From: Halobellus ruber
GTDB lineage: Archaea; Halobacteriota; Halobacteria; Halobacteriales; Haloferacaceae
Length of the DNA: 64,000 nt
Assembly (NCBI RefSeq): GCF_014212355.1
Contig: NZ_JACKXD010000002.1
Coordinates: 248,001 to 312,000, forward strand
Direction of reading: 5' to 3'
A model generated the notes under the pieces. The model was not told the DNA's origin. It did no database searches and saw only the letters and a program-made list of their open reading frames with translations. Below are positions 32,665 through 42,409 of this stretch, one piece after another. A program made the translations under genes and the position numbers. Each line of letters opens with the position of its first letter. Within the stretch, counting starts at the first letter, position 1.

Positions 32665-35508
32665 CTAATGTTCTCCGAGGGTGCTCTGTGTCGTATCGTC
32701 ACCACCTTCTGCGAAGACACTCGGACTGAAGTCCAGATCCAGCACGTCGCTCGTCCGACCGACGGCAAGGTCCCGAGCGAGTTCCCAGTCCTCGTGGTTG
32801 TGCGGCAGCACCTGGAGAAGTGCCTTCAGCGTCGCTTTGAACTGGCTATCCGAGTCGAAGTTGCGTTCCCGAAGCCACTCGATGGTCTCAGGTTCGCCCC
32901 GCTTATGATAGAGGTGCATCGCGGCGTGGACGGCGTCGAGGGAACGCGGGAACGAGAGGTCGCCGGGGTCAATAGGTAGGCGACTGGACCGGTCTTCGGG
33001 CTTTTCGTTGATGTTCTGGACGCGACCGTCGTGCCCGCGGAGGCTGATGTCGCCGCGGCTCTTACGCCAGGTCTTCGTCGAGCGCTTGATCTCGTCGATG
33101 TCGACGCCGATGCCCAGCCCGAGTTGGCGGCCGTCGTCGTAGGCGAACGTCTCGGACTCGTGGACGAGCCAGCAGAGGATGTACCACTCGGTAACATCGT
33201 CCAAAATGTCGACATCCATCCCCTCCAGATACTCGTCGACGAGTATCTGGGTCACGGCCTCCCGCGCTGTTTCGAGCGCCTTCCGTGGCGGGACCTCTTC
33301 GTCTTGATCGTCGACGACGGGGTAGGCGTCGGCGAAGACCCGAAGCGTCGGGCCGAACGCCGAGATGATGACGTCGGTCTTGGTCAGGGAAATGCCGGAT
33401 TCAAGGAGGTCACGGGCAGCCTCCTTCGCGGCTTCCCGGGTGTCGGCTTCGACGTCGCTCCAGAGGGTGGGAACCGCGTTCTCCGGATCGCGTTCCTCGT
33501 GGGGTTTGCGGCCTGTTAGCAGGAGAGTCGAGTCTGCAGATGCGCTACTTCTCATATTCGCTCTCTGGGGCATCTCGCTTGTAATCGGATGGGTAGAAGT
33601 GATAACAAAGCCGGAATTGATGAGCGATTTAGCTAAAGTATCCCACGCGTCGGTCTCTTTATGTGTGAACATAACCGTCATCACGCCGCCCGATGACAAC
33701 TGGTTATAAAAATTTGAGAATATCTCGCTCATCTTATTCTCATAGAATTCATTAGCGAGTTCTTTTTTCGACTTAGAGCTACTGGAGACGCTATCGAATC
33801 TTTCCGGATTAGCTACTGCCTCATTCTCTTTATTCGTCAGACCGTCCGAGAATAGGTCTGGGTGTATATCTCCGAGATACATTTTTAGCCAACCATAGAA
33901 GACATCAGCAAGTTCTGAATACATAATGCTGCTATAGTATGGGGGATCAACGATCGCCGCCTGAATCTCGCGGTCGGTCCTCAAGCTGGCGGCGTCTTTG
34001 TTGGTAATGGTCGCCGGCTGACTGCCTTCTGGAAGATATGAAACGAGTTCTTCATACGAATCACGGACTTTCTCATACAGAGAGTTGAAATCCATCGTAC
34101 CCAGCAGCGGGTTGTTGTCGCAAAACACCCGAGTGAATACTAAGATATTCCCTTTAAATACGGGATTTGGGTAGCCCTTACTGGTGTCCCAGTCCGCAAG
34201 CCGAGCGTTTCGGTCAATAAACTTACTACACGCAAGAGAAAGAACAGAGAGGATTGCCTCTGCCTCCTGTTTGTTATGTTTACGTAGGATTTCAGGCTTG
34301 TAGTGATTAAACGCCTGGAGATATTCGTAGTGAGATATCAATTGTCGGGGTGAAAACAGGTCTCTAAGTTCTGTAACGCCGTAGGGTACTGCTCGATCAG
34401 CGTACCCCTCGAATCGCTCAACAGAAAGGATTGTGGAGAGCTCATAATCATTCTCTACGCGCTCTTTCGCAAGCTCAAGCGCCTCCCGGTCAGTCTGGCT
34501 AGGTGCCCGGAACCCCGATTTACCATTGCTATCAATATATCTTACGCAGTATATTTCATACTCGAAGTCGTCGGACTTGAATTTCTCCCGGATTGTGTCT
34601 CCTTCTGTGACGACATTACAGTGGGGACAATCGGCTTCACCTCCCCTATCGACGAATCCATCGCTAGGATCAAAATTATTGAGGTCGGGATGATCGAGGT
34701 CAGTATAGCAGTGGTACGAAACAGTTCCATCATCCTCTACATTCGGCTTGACAACTGCGCTCCCAGATTTTATTGTCCACTTTGGGATTAGAGGGATGTC
34801 CCCGCCACACTGTGGGCACTCCACGCGATATGATGTGACATATATATCTGGGCTCTGGCCAGGCTCTGATTCTGGATAGAGGTCCTTGAGATTACTGCGT
34901 GCCCGCTCATTGATTTTGTCGGCCCAATAATCAAGATCAGAGCCAAGAGAACCGGCGGTGGGGGCATACTGGAGAAGGACTTTCAGAATCAACGATGGTA
35001 CCGGATTGAGTTCGTTCGCGCTTGTCGGAAGTTCATAACGAAGTGACTCAAAAGGAATCACTCCACCTCCGGCAGTCGGGTCAAGGATAGACGGCAGATC
35101 ACCGTCCCACTGGTCACGAAGAAGAGAATGAAGCTCTTCTATCTCAGAGCGGCTGGGGGACTGTGTAAAAGGACGTGGATATCCATAGTGTTCCCCAAGC
35201 GTCCCATTGCGCTCTGATTCGGTTGCCTTTTTTTCCTCAACATACTCAGATAGTCCGCTATCCAGTTCCTTTGGACCGATCTGCATCCATTGTAGTAGTT
35301 CGTCTGACGAAACGTCCTGAGGAAGAACCGAAGCAAGGATCGCCAGCCGTGAAGCAGGAGTAGGCCGCCGCGCGAACCACGGGTGAAGATAACGGTGTGG
35401 CGGCATATGTTTGGGATTTCCCTCTTTCAGGTTCTCGATCCCGACAGCCTTCAGCGGAAGCTTCCCCTCAATCGCGAGCGGTTTCAGATCGTCGTTGTGG
35501 TCTGTCAT
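32665..35508 (-). CDS. DUF1156 DNA methylase
   Basis: A 947-residue protein. The DUF1156 opening includes HPWFARRPTPASR (residues 42-54), typical of this family. The SAM-binding motif I is DPTAGGGVIPFES (143-155), and the catalytic motif IV is VDPPYYSSIMY (520-530), as in adenine-N6 or cytosine-N4 amino-methyltransferases. Two CxxC pairs (CPQC at 231-234 and CPHC at 294-297) build a zinc ribbon within the insertion domain. Codons in the first two-thirds are AT-richer than in the last third (from about 33540 downward), hinting at recombination. It overlaps its upstream partner by four bases. It probably marks host DNA. Confidence 0.85.
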   Translation of the reverse strand: MTDHNDDLKPLAIEGKLPLKAVGIENLKEGNPKHMPPHRYLHPWFARRPTPASRLAILASVLPQDVSSDELLQWMQIGPKELDSGLSEYVEEKKATESERNGTLGEHYGYPRPFTQSPSRSEIEELHSLLRDQWDGDLPSILDPTAGGGVIPFESLRYELPTSANELNPVPSLILKVLLQYAPTAGSLGSDLDYWADKINERARSNLKDLYPESEPGQSPDIYVTSYRVECPQCGGDIPLIPKWTIKSGSAVVKPNVEDDGTVSYHCYTDLDHPDLNNFDPSDGFVDRGGEADCPHCNVVTEGDTIREKFKSDDFEYEIYCVRYIDSNGKSGFRAPSQTDREALELAKERVENDYELSTILSVERFEGYADRAVPYGVTELRDLFSPRQLISHYEYLQAFNHYKPEILRKHNKQEAEAILSVLSLACSKFIDRNARLADWDTSKGYPNPVFKGNILVFTRVFCDNNPLLGTMDFNSLYEKVRDSYEELVSYLPEGSQPATITNKDAASLRTDREIQAAIVDPPYYSSIMYSELADVFYGWLKMYLGDIHPDLFSDGLTNKENEAVANPERFDSVSSSSKSKKELANEFYENKMSEIFSNFYNQLSSGGVMTVMFTHKETDAWDTLAKSLINSGFVITSTHPITSEMPQRANMRSSASADSTLLLTGRKPHEERDPENAVPTLWSDVEADTREAAKEAARDLLESGISLTKTDVIISAFGPTLRVFADAYPVVDDQDEEVPPRKALETAREAVTQILVDEYLEGMDVDILDDVTEWYILCWLVHESETFAYDDGRQLGLGIGVDIDEIKRSTKTWRKSRGDISLRGHDGRVQNINEKPEDRSSRLPIDPGDLSFPRSLDAVHAAMHLYHKRGEPETIEWLRERNFDSDSQFKATLKALLQVLPHNHEDWELARDLAVGRTSDVLDLDFSPSVFAEGGDDTTQSTLGEH

Positions 35509-36119
35509 AGATGGTCAGTCAGCAGGGTTCGCAGCGCTTTTTCGCCGTTCGGGCTGGACGGTGCTCGACATTTCGCGTGCCAGTAGTAACACTCCTCGTT
35601 GCCCATACGGGCGATGCCGCGACAGAGGGCACGCATCCTGTCGACACGCCGGAGCGGTTTGATGCCGCGGAACGCGAGTGCCAGACGCACGCCGGCTGTC
35701 TCCGGGAGAAAGAGGTCGCCAACGCCGCTGGAGGTCACGGTCGTGGCATCGCGTTCCGCGTCGTCGACGGTCTCCTTGAGGAGCGGGGAGAGGGCACGGA
35801 AGCGCCCACCATCGAGACGGGCGATCTTCACGGCCGTCCACTCCTCCCAGTCCCAGTGGGCCGCCTCCTTGACCGACGAGTCATCGAAGACCTCCTCGAA
35901 GGACTCGACGACGAGGGAACGCCCACGGCGTTCGAGCCGATCGCGACGGGTCGCTGCCTGCTCTTCGGGGAGCAGTTCGTACAGCGTTACCTCACCCCCG
36001 TTCGAGCCCTCGCGGCGCGTCATCGCGAATGTTGGGCGTCCGCCGTAGACGCTACTCCCGAAGGAAGACGCACGCTCTGTCGCTGTACCGGACCGCGTTG
36101 CGTCGAGTCCTGTCGTCAT
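35505..36119 (-). CDS. Unknown 204-residue partner between DUF499 ATPase and methylase
   Basis: A soluble alpha/beta protein (MTTGLDATRSGTATERASSF). Four-base ATGA overlaps at both ends tie it to the DUF499 gene before it and the methylase after it. Conserved-looking parts are TFAMTRREG near the start, WDWEEWTAVKIARL in the middle and RMRALCRGIARMGNEECYYW towards the C-terminus. A small protein of about this size (DUF3780 or similar) is known at this position in DUF499/DUF1156 cassettes, but I cannot confirm the family by eye. Its GC is high. Confidence 0.6.
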   Translation of the reverse strand: MTTGLDATRSGTATERASSFGSSVYGGRPTFAMTRREGSNGGEVTLYELLPEEQAATRRDRLERRGRSLVVESFEEVFDDSSVKEAAHWDWEEWTAVKIARLDGGRFRALSPLLKETVDDAERDATTVTSSGVGDLFLPETAGVRLALAFRGIKPLRRVDRMRALCRGIARMGNEECYYWHAKCRAPSSPNGEKALRTLLTDHL

Positions 36120-39100
36120 TGGGTTGCCTCGGTGGGTACTTCGCCCGGTCCTTTGGCTTGAACTTTCACGTCAATACTGGTCTGGCCAAGAGCCGCCTGT
36201 AGCGCTGTGAGGACATCTTCCTCGGCGTCGGTCATCGGTTCGGGTTCGTCGAACTCGATCCGGAACTTCAGCGTGACGTTGAGCGACTCGCCGAACGGGT
36301 CGGGCTGGTTCGTCACCCGCGAGAAGTCGTCGAGGCTACCCTGGTAGTTCGCGCTGTAGCTCGAACCCGTCGATGTCTTCACGTCGTAGTTCATCCGGAC
36401 CGAAACCGCGTCCGATCGGTCGGTGAGGGCATCTTGCTGAGCGATGAACGAGCCCTTTGAGAGCCGATCCTCGCCCATCACTTCGACCGTGACTTGCGAG
36501 ACTCCCGGCGAGCCGTCTGACGCCGCTTTCGAGAGCGCGTCGGTTCGCACTTTGTTGAACGCCCGCGATGCCGCCATCTGGCTCGTCGAGGTTTCCCAGC
36601 CAGAAGGCCGGGCACACTCGGGACAGAGGTTTTGCGCGTTCAGTTCGCTTTCGTCGTACCTGTCCCCGCAGCTTCGACAGCGAGCCTTTTCGGGAGGTTT
36701 CTGATGCTCCTCACAGTAGGCTGGACCATCGTTAGACGGCTCAACCATCGTTGAACAACCCTCCTCAGCACACTCGATCTCCGTTGCTTCGGGCGGCCGG
36801 ATGGAGTCGTGATGTACGTCGAGCAGGGCCTCGATATCCGTGTAGACGACGTAATCGTTCCCGATCTTCACGTCGGTATCGCGTATCGAGATCTCCACGT
36901 CAGGGGAGTCAGCAAAGGGCGACCGCTTCTGCCAATTTTCGGGATGATCGTCCGCATCGCCATCCCAGTAGACGGTTTCAGATTCCGCGTCCCAATAGGT
37001 GTACCCCGCCTCGCCGACCATCTTCGCGACGGTCTTACGCAGCGGCTTCGTACTCAGAAGATAGGGAAGTCCTGGCTTCTTTGCGAACTGTGCGACTAGC
37101 TGCTGGGTCGTCATCGAATCCTGGGTCTGCTGCCACAGCTTCTGTTTGAAGAACGCAATGCCCTTCGCGTCGGCGTCGGCGCGAATCAGGCGGTCGTCGA
37201 GAGTTTCCTTGACGGCGCTGACGAGCGACGTTCCGCCGTTCGCTTCGGTCGCGTTGATCGTGATATGCGTAAGCCCGTCACGATCGACGTAGTAGAGATG
37301 CCGGTAAGCCCCTCGGACGAGTTCGCCGAGGAGACCGTACTTCTTGTCTTGTCGTTCCCGGAGATCCTCGATCTGGTCTTCAGAGAGATCGGCTGTCTGT
37401 TGTGAATCGTCGAGTAGTGCCTCAATCGCTTCGAGTTGCCGTGCCTCGTCGATAGCGCCGCGCACACGCTCCTCGTCCGGAGCAAGGAACAGGACGTAGT
37501 TCTTGTATACCCGGCTTTGAACGTCGCCACCCTGTTTCGACGCCGACTTTTGATAGAGTGACTTGACCTTCTCCGGGACTGACTCCGGGTTCGAGTTGTC
37601 TTCGAGAAGCTTCCTCGTAACCGGTGCCGTGTGCATATGCATCACTGCAAGCTGAGGTGCCGATGCACTGTCAGGGAGGTCAGCCGGTGACTCGGGATAC
37701 GAAACCGGCTTGAAAACACCAGTCCCCGTTTCGCTTTCCAGACGGGCCCCGAACCGTGAACGAGCCTGCGCGTCGGGTGTGTTATCCACCCGCTGATCGA
37801 TGATACGGATGAGGTTTGGATCGGACTTGAAGCGGACCCGCTCTTCGTCGTAGAGGTAGTAGCACGCGACGTTCATATCGCCGCCAGCAAGAGCCTCCAA
37901 CGCCGAGTCGTAGTTGTCGAAGCGGATGCCAGGGTGGCCGAGTGCGGCGTTCATCTCCGCACGGGTGAGACCGGTTGCTTGCTCCCCGTAGGCGAGGCTG
38001 TGCCACAAAACAGTGGTCGTCAGATGACTGCCGAGCGGCGGGATCCCTTTCTCAATCCATTTCCGGTCTTCGAGCTGAGCGTGCGCAGTGCCATCGTCGC
38101 TGAAGATGTCCGCAGTGACCGCGGAACTTAGATCGACGAACTCGAAGAGGGTCTCCCGGAGCGTTGAGCCGATGCTCCCGTCAGGAGCGTTGTCAGCGGG
38201 CGTGAGGTCGTAGAGTCGGATCCAGTGACGATCGTAGTGATCGGGCTGGTGGTTCCAGAGGTAGTAGACAGACCGTGCGAGGAGTTTTAGCGCGCCCCGA
38301 GTTCGCTGAAACTTGGGAATCGTATCGATCTTCTCCGTGAGCGTATCGATGATCGTCGGATGGAACGGATACTCGCGTTCCAGCCGGCCCACGAAGCTGG
38401 CGTCCGTCGCCTCCTGTGGGAACTGTCGGTCGCTATCAGCGTAGTACCGGAAGTACGACTCAGCGAGCCTCTCGGCCTGGCCCCGTTCGATGTCCTCGAA
38501 GAGCCGGTGCTGGAGAACCTGTCCTACCTCGTTCTCTGAGGTCGGAGTAACAGTCTTGTGTTGCCGACGACCGATCTGATTGAGTTCGTCAATGAGAGTG
38601 CGGACTTCCTCGGCTTCCTCCTCGAAAGCAGTGTCCGCTATACTGTAGACGACAGTGACTTCGTCAACTTCAGATGCGGTCTCAAGGAGTGAGAGAACGA
38701 AGCTCAGGGTCTGACTGGCCAAGGTCGCGTTCCCCACCTCAACTGCGGACGCCGCTTCGAGATAGGCTGCAATCTCGTCAATGAGGATGAGGGCCGGCCC
38801 ATCACCAAGCTCGAACAGGCCCTTCAGCGTGTTCCCGCCAGGTGCGTTCCTGTCCTGGTCGTACTCTTTCAGATACTCGTAGCCATCGAGACCATACAGC
38901 TGGTAGGCGATTTCGCCCCACATCGTCCGCGTGTTTGGAGCATTCGGATCTGATCGGTCACTTCGGGCGTTTCGGGCGTCGACGTGACCTCCCACGAAGA
39001 CAGAGGTGTCAACATTGAGCCCTTGATTTACTGCATCCAGATATGCTGCACCGAGGTCTTCTTCACCCTCTACGAGATGGCGACTGAGCTCCCCAATATC

Positions 39101-39445
39101 AGTCGGGTTATTCGCGAGATGGTACGAGGCGATGAGATCGTGCGTCTTCCCCCCACCGAAGCGGGTGTCAAGACACAGAATACTGCTGGAGTAACCGCCG
39201 CTATCGCGCCCACCACCGGAGAGGAACCGTCCCGCGAGATTACTCAGCAGCGTCCGCAGCCCGTCGGTTGGGTACGTCATATCGAAAAACTGCGTCGCAT
39301 CTCGATAGACTGGAGCGGCGTCGTCGGACGAATGAGCGACAGTCGCCAGGCTGGCTGCGAACTGGTCCTCCTGTAGCGTTCCATCGAGGACATCTCCTCT
39401 GGGAGTACAAGACTCAAACAGACCTGGATAGTCTGAACTACTCAT
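36116..39445 (-). CDS. DUF499 family AAA+-like ATPase
   Basis: 1109 residues. Walker A is DTRFGGGKT (93-101) and Walker B LILIDEIAAYL (219-229). A long helical middle part follows. Around residues 890-950 a series of CxxC/CxH knuckles (CAEEGC, CEEH, CRSC, CPEC) makes one or two zinc ribbons, and a beta-rich C-terminal domain ends the protein. DUF499 ATPases occur with DUF1156 methylases and helicases in defence islands and share features with BREX/Pgl ATPases. It should be the energy-using switch of the cassette. It is coupled by ATGA overlap to genes on both sides. Confidence 0.85.
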   Translation of the reverse strand: MSSSDYPGLFESCTPRGDVLDGTLQEDQFAASLATVAHSSDDAAPVYRDATQFFDMTYPTDGLRTLLSNLAGRFLSGGGRDSGGYSSSILCLDTRFGGGKTHDLIASYHLANNPTDIGELSRHLVEGEEDLGAAYLDAVNQGLNVDTSVFVGGHVDARNARSDRSDPNAPNTRTMWGEIAYQLYGLDGYEYLKEYDQDRNAPGGNTLKGLFELGDGPALILIDEIAAYLEAASAVEVGNATLASQTLSFVLSLLETASEVDEVTVVYSIADTAFEEEAEEVRTLIDELNQIGRRQHKTVTPTSENEVGQVLQHRLFEDIERGQAERLAESYFRYYADSDRQFPQEATDASFVGRLEREYPFHPTIIDTLTEKIDTIPKFQRTRGALKLLARSVYYLWNHQPDHYDRHWIRLYDLTPADNAPDGSIGSTLRETLFEFVDLSSAVTADIFSDDGTAHAQLEDRKWIEKGIPPLGSHLTTTVLWHSLAYGEQATGLTRAEMNAALGHPGIRFDNYDSALEALAGGDMNVACYYLYDEERVRFKSDPNLIRIIDQRVDNTPDAQARSRFGARLESETGTGVFKPVSYPESPADLPDSASAPQLAVMHMHTAPVTRKLLEDNSNPESVPEKVKSLYQKSASKQGGDVQSRVYKNYVLFLAPDEERVRGAIDEARQLEAIEALLDDSQQTADLSEDQIEDLRERQDKKYGLLGELVRGAYRHLYYVDRDGLTHITINATEANGGTSLVSAVKETLDDRLIRADADAKGIAFFKQKLWQQTQDSMTTQQLVAQFAKKPGLPYLLSTKPLRKTVAKMVGEAGYTYWDAESETVYWDGDADDHPENWQKRSPFADSPDVEISIRDTDVKIGNDYVVYTDIEALLDVHHDSIRPPEATEIECAEEGCSTMVEPSNDGPAYCEEHQKPPEKARCRSCGDRYDESELNAQNLCPECARPSGWETSTSQMAASRAFNKVRTDALSKAASDGSPGVSQVTVEVMGEDRLSKGSFIAQQDALTDRSDAVSVRMNYDVKTSTGSSYSANYQGSLDDFSRVTNQPDPFGESLNVTLKFRIEFDEPEPMTDAEEDVLTALQAALGQTSIDVKVQAKGPGEVPTEATQ

Positions 39446-39651
39446 AACTTCTCCTGCTGACTTGGCTTGGATACAATGATGAACTCTCTACGCTCGCTAT
39501 TGTTGATGAGTGCGTGAGCGATCTCTTTCGATTCAGCGATGTCAATTTTGATCGGGTCACCCACCTCCGAATCGAACTTGTCAAGTTCAGGTCCAGACAA
39601 ATTTATTCGCCCTGACCTTCCCGTGTTTTTTCCTATTTGTTTACGAGTCAT
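39442..39651 (-). CDS. Small AbrB-like protein, first gene of the cassette
   Basis: 69 residues, MTRKQIGKNTGRSGRINLSG. The short strands GRINLSG, DPIKIDIAES and REFIIVSK with a basic N-terminus look like a SpoVT/AbrB-type swapped-hairpin DNA-binding domain. It overlaps the DUF499 start by four bases and has an AT-rich upstream region, so it probably heads the operon and may autoregulate it. The fold is a guess from the strand pattern. Confidence 0.5.
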   Translation of the reverse strand: MTRKQIGKNTGRSGRINLSGPELDKFDSEVGDPIKIDIAESKEIAHALINNSERREFIIVSKPSQQEKL

Positions 39652-40099
39652 CCAGATGTCTTATTTGCTATACCGAGACGGGATAATCTTTACTTAGACT
39701 ATGTCCCCCGGAGATATCGCTTAATTCAGTCCAAAGATTCAGTATTCTGCTTACACGGTTATGGACGAGTATGAAGTACTCTGTCGCGGCATCAAGCCAC
39801 GCCGTCGCGTGAACATAGCGGCGGGTGTTGAGGCGCGCCGGGTCAGGCGCGCCGACCAGCCCCTGTTTCTGCTGGACATCTGCCGAGCGAAGCGAGGCAG
39901 TGGTTTAATCACGTGGCTCCTTAGCCACACCCCTAACGGAGAAGTGGGTACCCCCTGCGGAATTTTGCGATCTTCCACAGACGTGGCTGATAGAAGATAG
40001 GGGAATCCCTGTCCGAATTGCTGCTGATCACACCGAAAACAAGCAAAAACAACCGCTAAAATCAGTCGCCGACAGTGATGCCTCTCACAAGTCGCTGCG
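39652..40099. other. 448-base gap holding the cassette promoter and a possible IS relic
   Basis: The part up to about 39760 is AT-rich and should hold the promoter of the minus-strand cassette. From 39762 to 40000 an open plus-strand frame of 79 codons (MDEYEVLCRGIKPRRRVNIA) is GC-rich and ends near GGGGAATCCCTGTCC at about 40000. This ending recalls the right ends of haloarchaeal IS200/IS605-type elements, so it may be a relic. No transposase motif remains and the assignment is weak. Confidence 0.3.
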
Positions 40100-42205
40100 T
40101 TAGCCGGGGGTCCCGAGCGCGTCAGCGAAGCGTTCTGGAGCGTATCTCTTCCCGTCGATGGTCGTGACAGCCGGAGCGAACTCGAACGCAAACCGACGAA
40201 GCGGCTCGTCAGTTACTTTCGACCACTGGACTGCTCCTTCCCGGAGCAGTCGGCGAGCCTCTTTCAGATTTGCCGGCTGGAACCCGACATCGAGATCGTC
40301 GGGATCCGCGTCATCACTCCGGTCGATCTTTGCGCCGTATCGATTGAGCCAACGATTCCACGGATTGTCCTCTCCGCCGTGTGCTTCTGCCCGAGTGAGA
40401 CTGTCGAGTGCGCTCTCCCAGCCGGACTGGATACTCTGCGAAACCGAATCAATGTATCCGGTCAGCTCTTGGGCGATGTACTTCGACCCGATCTGGACCT
40501 CGCCGTAGGAGTGGTCGACGAGTGGTGACAGGCGTTTCAGCGCTCGGTAGACAGTATCGAGATGGACATCGATGGACTCGGCCAACTCCTTCGGCGAGGT
40601 CTCCCCGCCGTCCGTGAGGAGGTTCTCAATGAGCTCTGCGTCAGTCCCGTTCATCTGGCCCGCAGTGGCGAAGACCTGATCGTCCTGTTTGGATTCGATC
40701 CGCGGCAAGCGATCCGGGAGGATTTTTCGCCAACGTCGGGAACCAGTGACCTCGAAGTAGTCGTCAGCAACGAACATCTGGCTATCGGGACTCGTTGGGA
40801 TATCTGACCACTCCAAGACGTTCAGGAGTGCCTCGTCGAGTTCCTTCGTCAGTGTGTCCACGTCATCCCAGTAGAGGGTTTTGTCGTGGATCGAGTTCTG
40901 GAAAGAGACGCCGATCTTCGGATTTTCGAGTTCGGTACCCTCGACCGCGTCGGGATTCCGCATATAGTAGTGCTTGAACTCTTTCGCGAGCTCGTGATTG
41001 CCGATGAGTTCAGCAGCACGTCTGGAGTCGATCGTTGCGGTATGGTAGTGGCCGGGACACTCCCGATCGTCACGGAGTGATTTCGCGTAGCCCTCCCGGT
41101 CGCCAGCCAGCAGGAGAGAGATGCGATGTAACGACCCATCATACGCGATGACCTGTCCCGTTTCTCCGTCTTTGACGCGAACGTACAGCTCCGCGTCGAC
41201 GATATTAGACGAGCGGTGGATGTGCTCAGGTGCGAAGTCCTCCGGATAGATTGGCGTCGGACTGTTGAACCGGAAGCCCTGGCGGTCAGCGAGCGAATCA
41301 AGCGCCTGTTGTAGGACGACGGGATACTGTTTGAACTCCCAATTGGAACCTTCGACCTCAACGTCGTATCCCTCGATGTCGTACGGATTCGACATCGAAC
41401 GGATTCCTTCCTTCGTCTCGATATCAGGCCACCGTGGTGAGATTTTGAAGTACGCGCGCTTTCGAGCTTCAGATTTAGCGTCGTTCCACGATGAGTATGC
41501 ACTCGGGTAGACGTAGATCAGGTACTCGCGGACCTCATCGAGTTGGAAGTTTGGTGAATCACGCGGCGCGATTCCGCAGTCTTTGAAACCGAACTCGACA
41601 TTCCATTCATTTCCATCGATATCGACGGCGGTCCGCAGCCGCCCGTGATCCTCGAACTCGTGCTCGCCCTGGAGCGACCGGAGTCCGAAGTACGACCGGA
41701 GCGGATTCTCACGATCCCCACAGTCCCACTTGAGGTATGCGTGGAACTCGTGCGGCTGTGGATCGATGAAGCGCCTCGAAAAGTGCTCACTATCTTCGTT
41801 CTCGGTTTCGGACGCGGAATTGTCCTCCTGCTCTGCTTCCTCCTGTACGGCGCTGTGATACGCCTCACAGGATTCTATATGCTTGTCCGCAGATTTCTGT
41901 CGTTGTATCTCTTCCCCGCAGTAGTGACACTGTGCGACCGGCTCTGCCTTACACCGCCCCTCGTGATACTGAGCTACGTCGATATCTGTGAACTTACAGC
42001 GACAGAATCGACATCGAGCAACGTACTTGGGCGCAAGATAGCTACGCCGCTGGGAACGTGTCAGTGTCTGGACGGGAGTTCCTTTCTCCACCCGGACGCG
42101 GTCAGCTTCTGATTGCTCGACCGATGATTGAACTGAATCCGTGTCATCAGCAGTGACGGCTTCAGCGCCGTCGAATTGGTCAAAGAAATCGTCCGGGTCG
42201 GTCAT
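40100..42205 (-). CDS. Large protein with two C2HC zinc fingers and a C-terminal HTH
   Basis: 701 residues from ATG (MTDPDDFFDQFDGAEAVTAD). Two zinc fingers occupy residues 65-85 (Cys65, Cys68, His81, Cys85) and 93-113 (Cys93, Cys96, His109, Cys113). A long alpha/beta domain without recognised motif follows. Near the C-terminus (about residues 540-590), TDAELIENLLTDGGETSPKE begins a winged-helix HTH. Proteins of this type are common on haloarchaeal plasmids, proviruses and tRNA-linked islands, so it may be a replication, maintenance or regulatory protein of the element. Two tiny SD-led genes precede it. Confidence 0.65.
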   Translation of the reverse strand: MTDPDDFFDQFDGAEAVTADDTDSVQSSVEQSEADRVRVEKGTPVQTLTRSQRRSYLAPKYVARCRFCRCKFTDIDVAQYHEGRCKAEPVAQCHYCGEEIQRQKSADKHIESCEAYHSAVQEEAEQEDNSASETENEDSEHFSRRFIDPQPHEFHAYLKWDCGDRENPLRSYFGLRSLQGEHEFEDHGRLRTAVDIDGNEWNVEFGFKDCGIAPRDSPNFQLDEVREYLIYVYPSAYSSWNDAKSEARKRAYFKISPRWPDIETKEGIRSMSNPYDIEGYDVEVEGSNWEFKQYPVVLQQALDSLADRQGFRFNSPTPIYPEDFAPEHIHRSSNIVDAELYVRVKDGETGQVIAYDGSLHRISLLLAGDREGYAKSLRDDRECPGHYHTATIDSRRAAELIGNHELAKEFKHYYMRNPDAVEGTELENPKIGVSFQNSIHDKTLYWDDVDTLTKELDEALLNVLEWSDIPTSPDSQMFVADDYFEVTGSRRWRKILPDRLPRIESKQDDQVFATAGQMNGTDAELIENLLTDGGETSPKELAESIDVHLDTVYRALKRLSPLVDHSYGEVQIGSKYIAQELTGYIDSVSQSIQSGWESALDSLTRAEAHGGEDNPWNRWLNRYGAKIDRSDDADPDDLDVGFQPANLKEARRLLREGAVQWSKVTDEPLRRFAFEFAPAVTTIDGKRYAPERFADALGTPG

Positions 42206-42268
42206 CGCGACCACCGACTCCCGTTCCGTCTCGCGTCGGCGTAACGCTCAAACCGCAGCGGCGAGACA

Positions 42269-42409
42269 CTAGACACGCCCAACCACCTCCTGTGTTGATC
42301 TGGGAGTTGGTTGGTGTGCTCGACAAACACCGAGGCGCTCGCCGCTGAGGGTCAGAACTTTGGAACGGGGACCGACCCTCGCGGTCCGCTTTCGCGCTAT
42401 GGTCGACAT
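42269..42409 (-). CDS. 46-residue basic peptide gene
   Basis: ATG preceded by GGAGG five bases upstream, a proper Shine-Dalgarno site, which is notable where most genes are leaderless. The product MSTIARKRTARVGPRSKVLT is basic, 46 residues long, with no motif. It overlaps the upstream 39-aa gene by 13 bases. The arrangement of three genes (39 aa, 46 aa, 701 aa) looks like one operon. Confidence 0.45.
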   Translation of the reverse strand: MSTIARKRTARVGPRSKVLTLSGERLGVCRAHQPTPRSTQEVVGRV

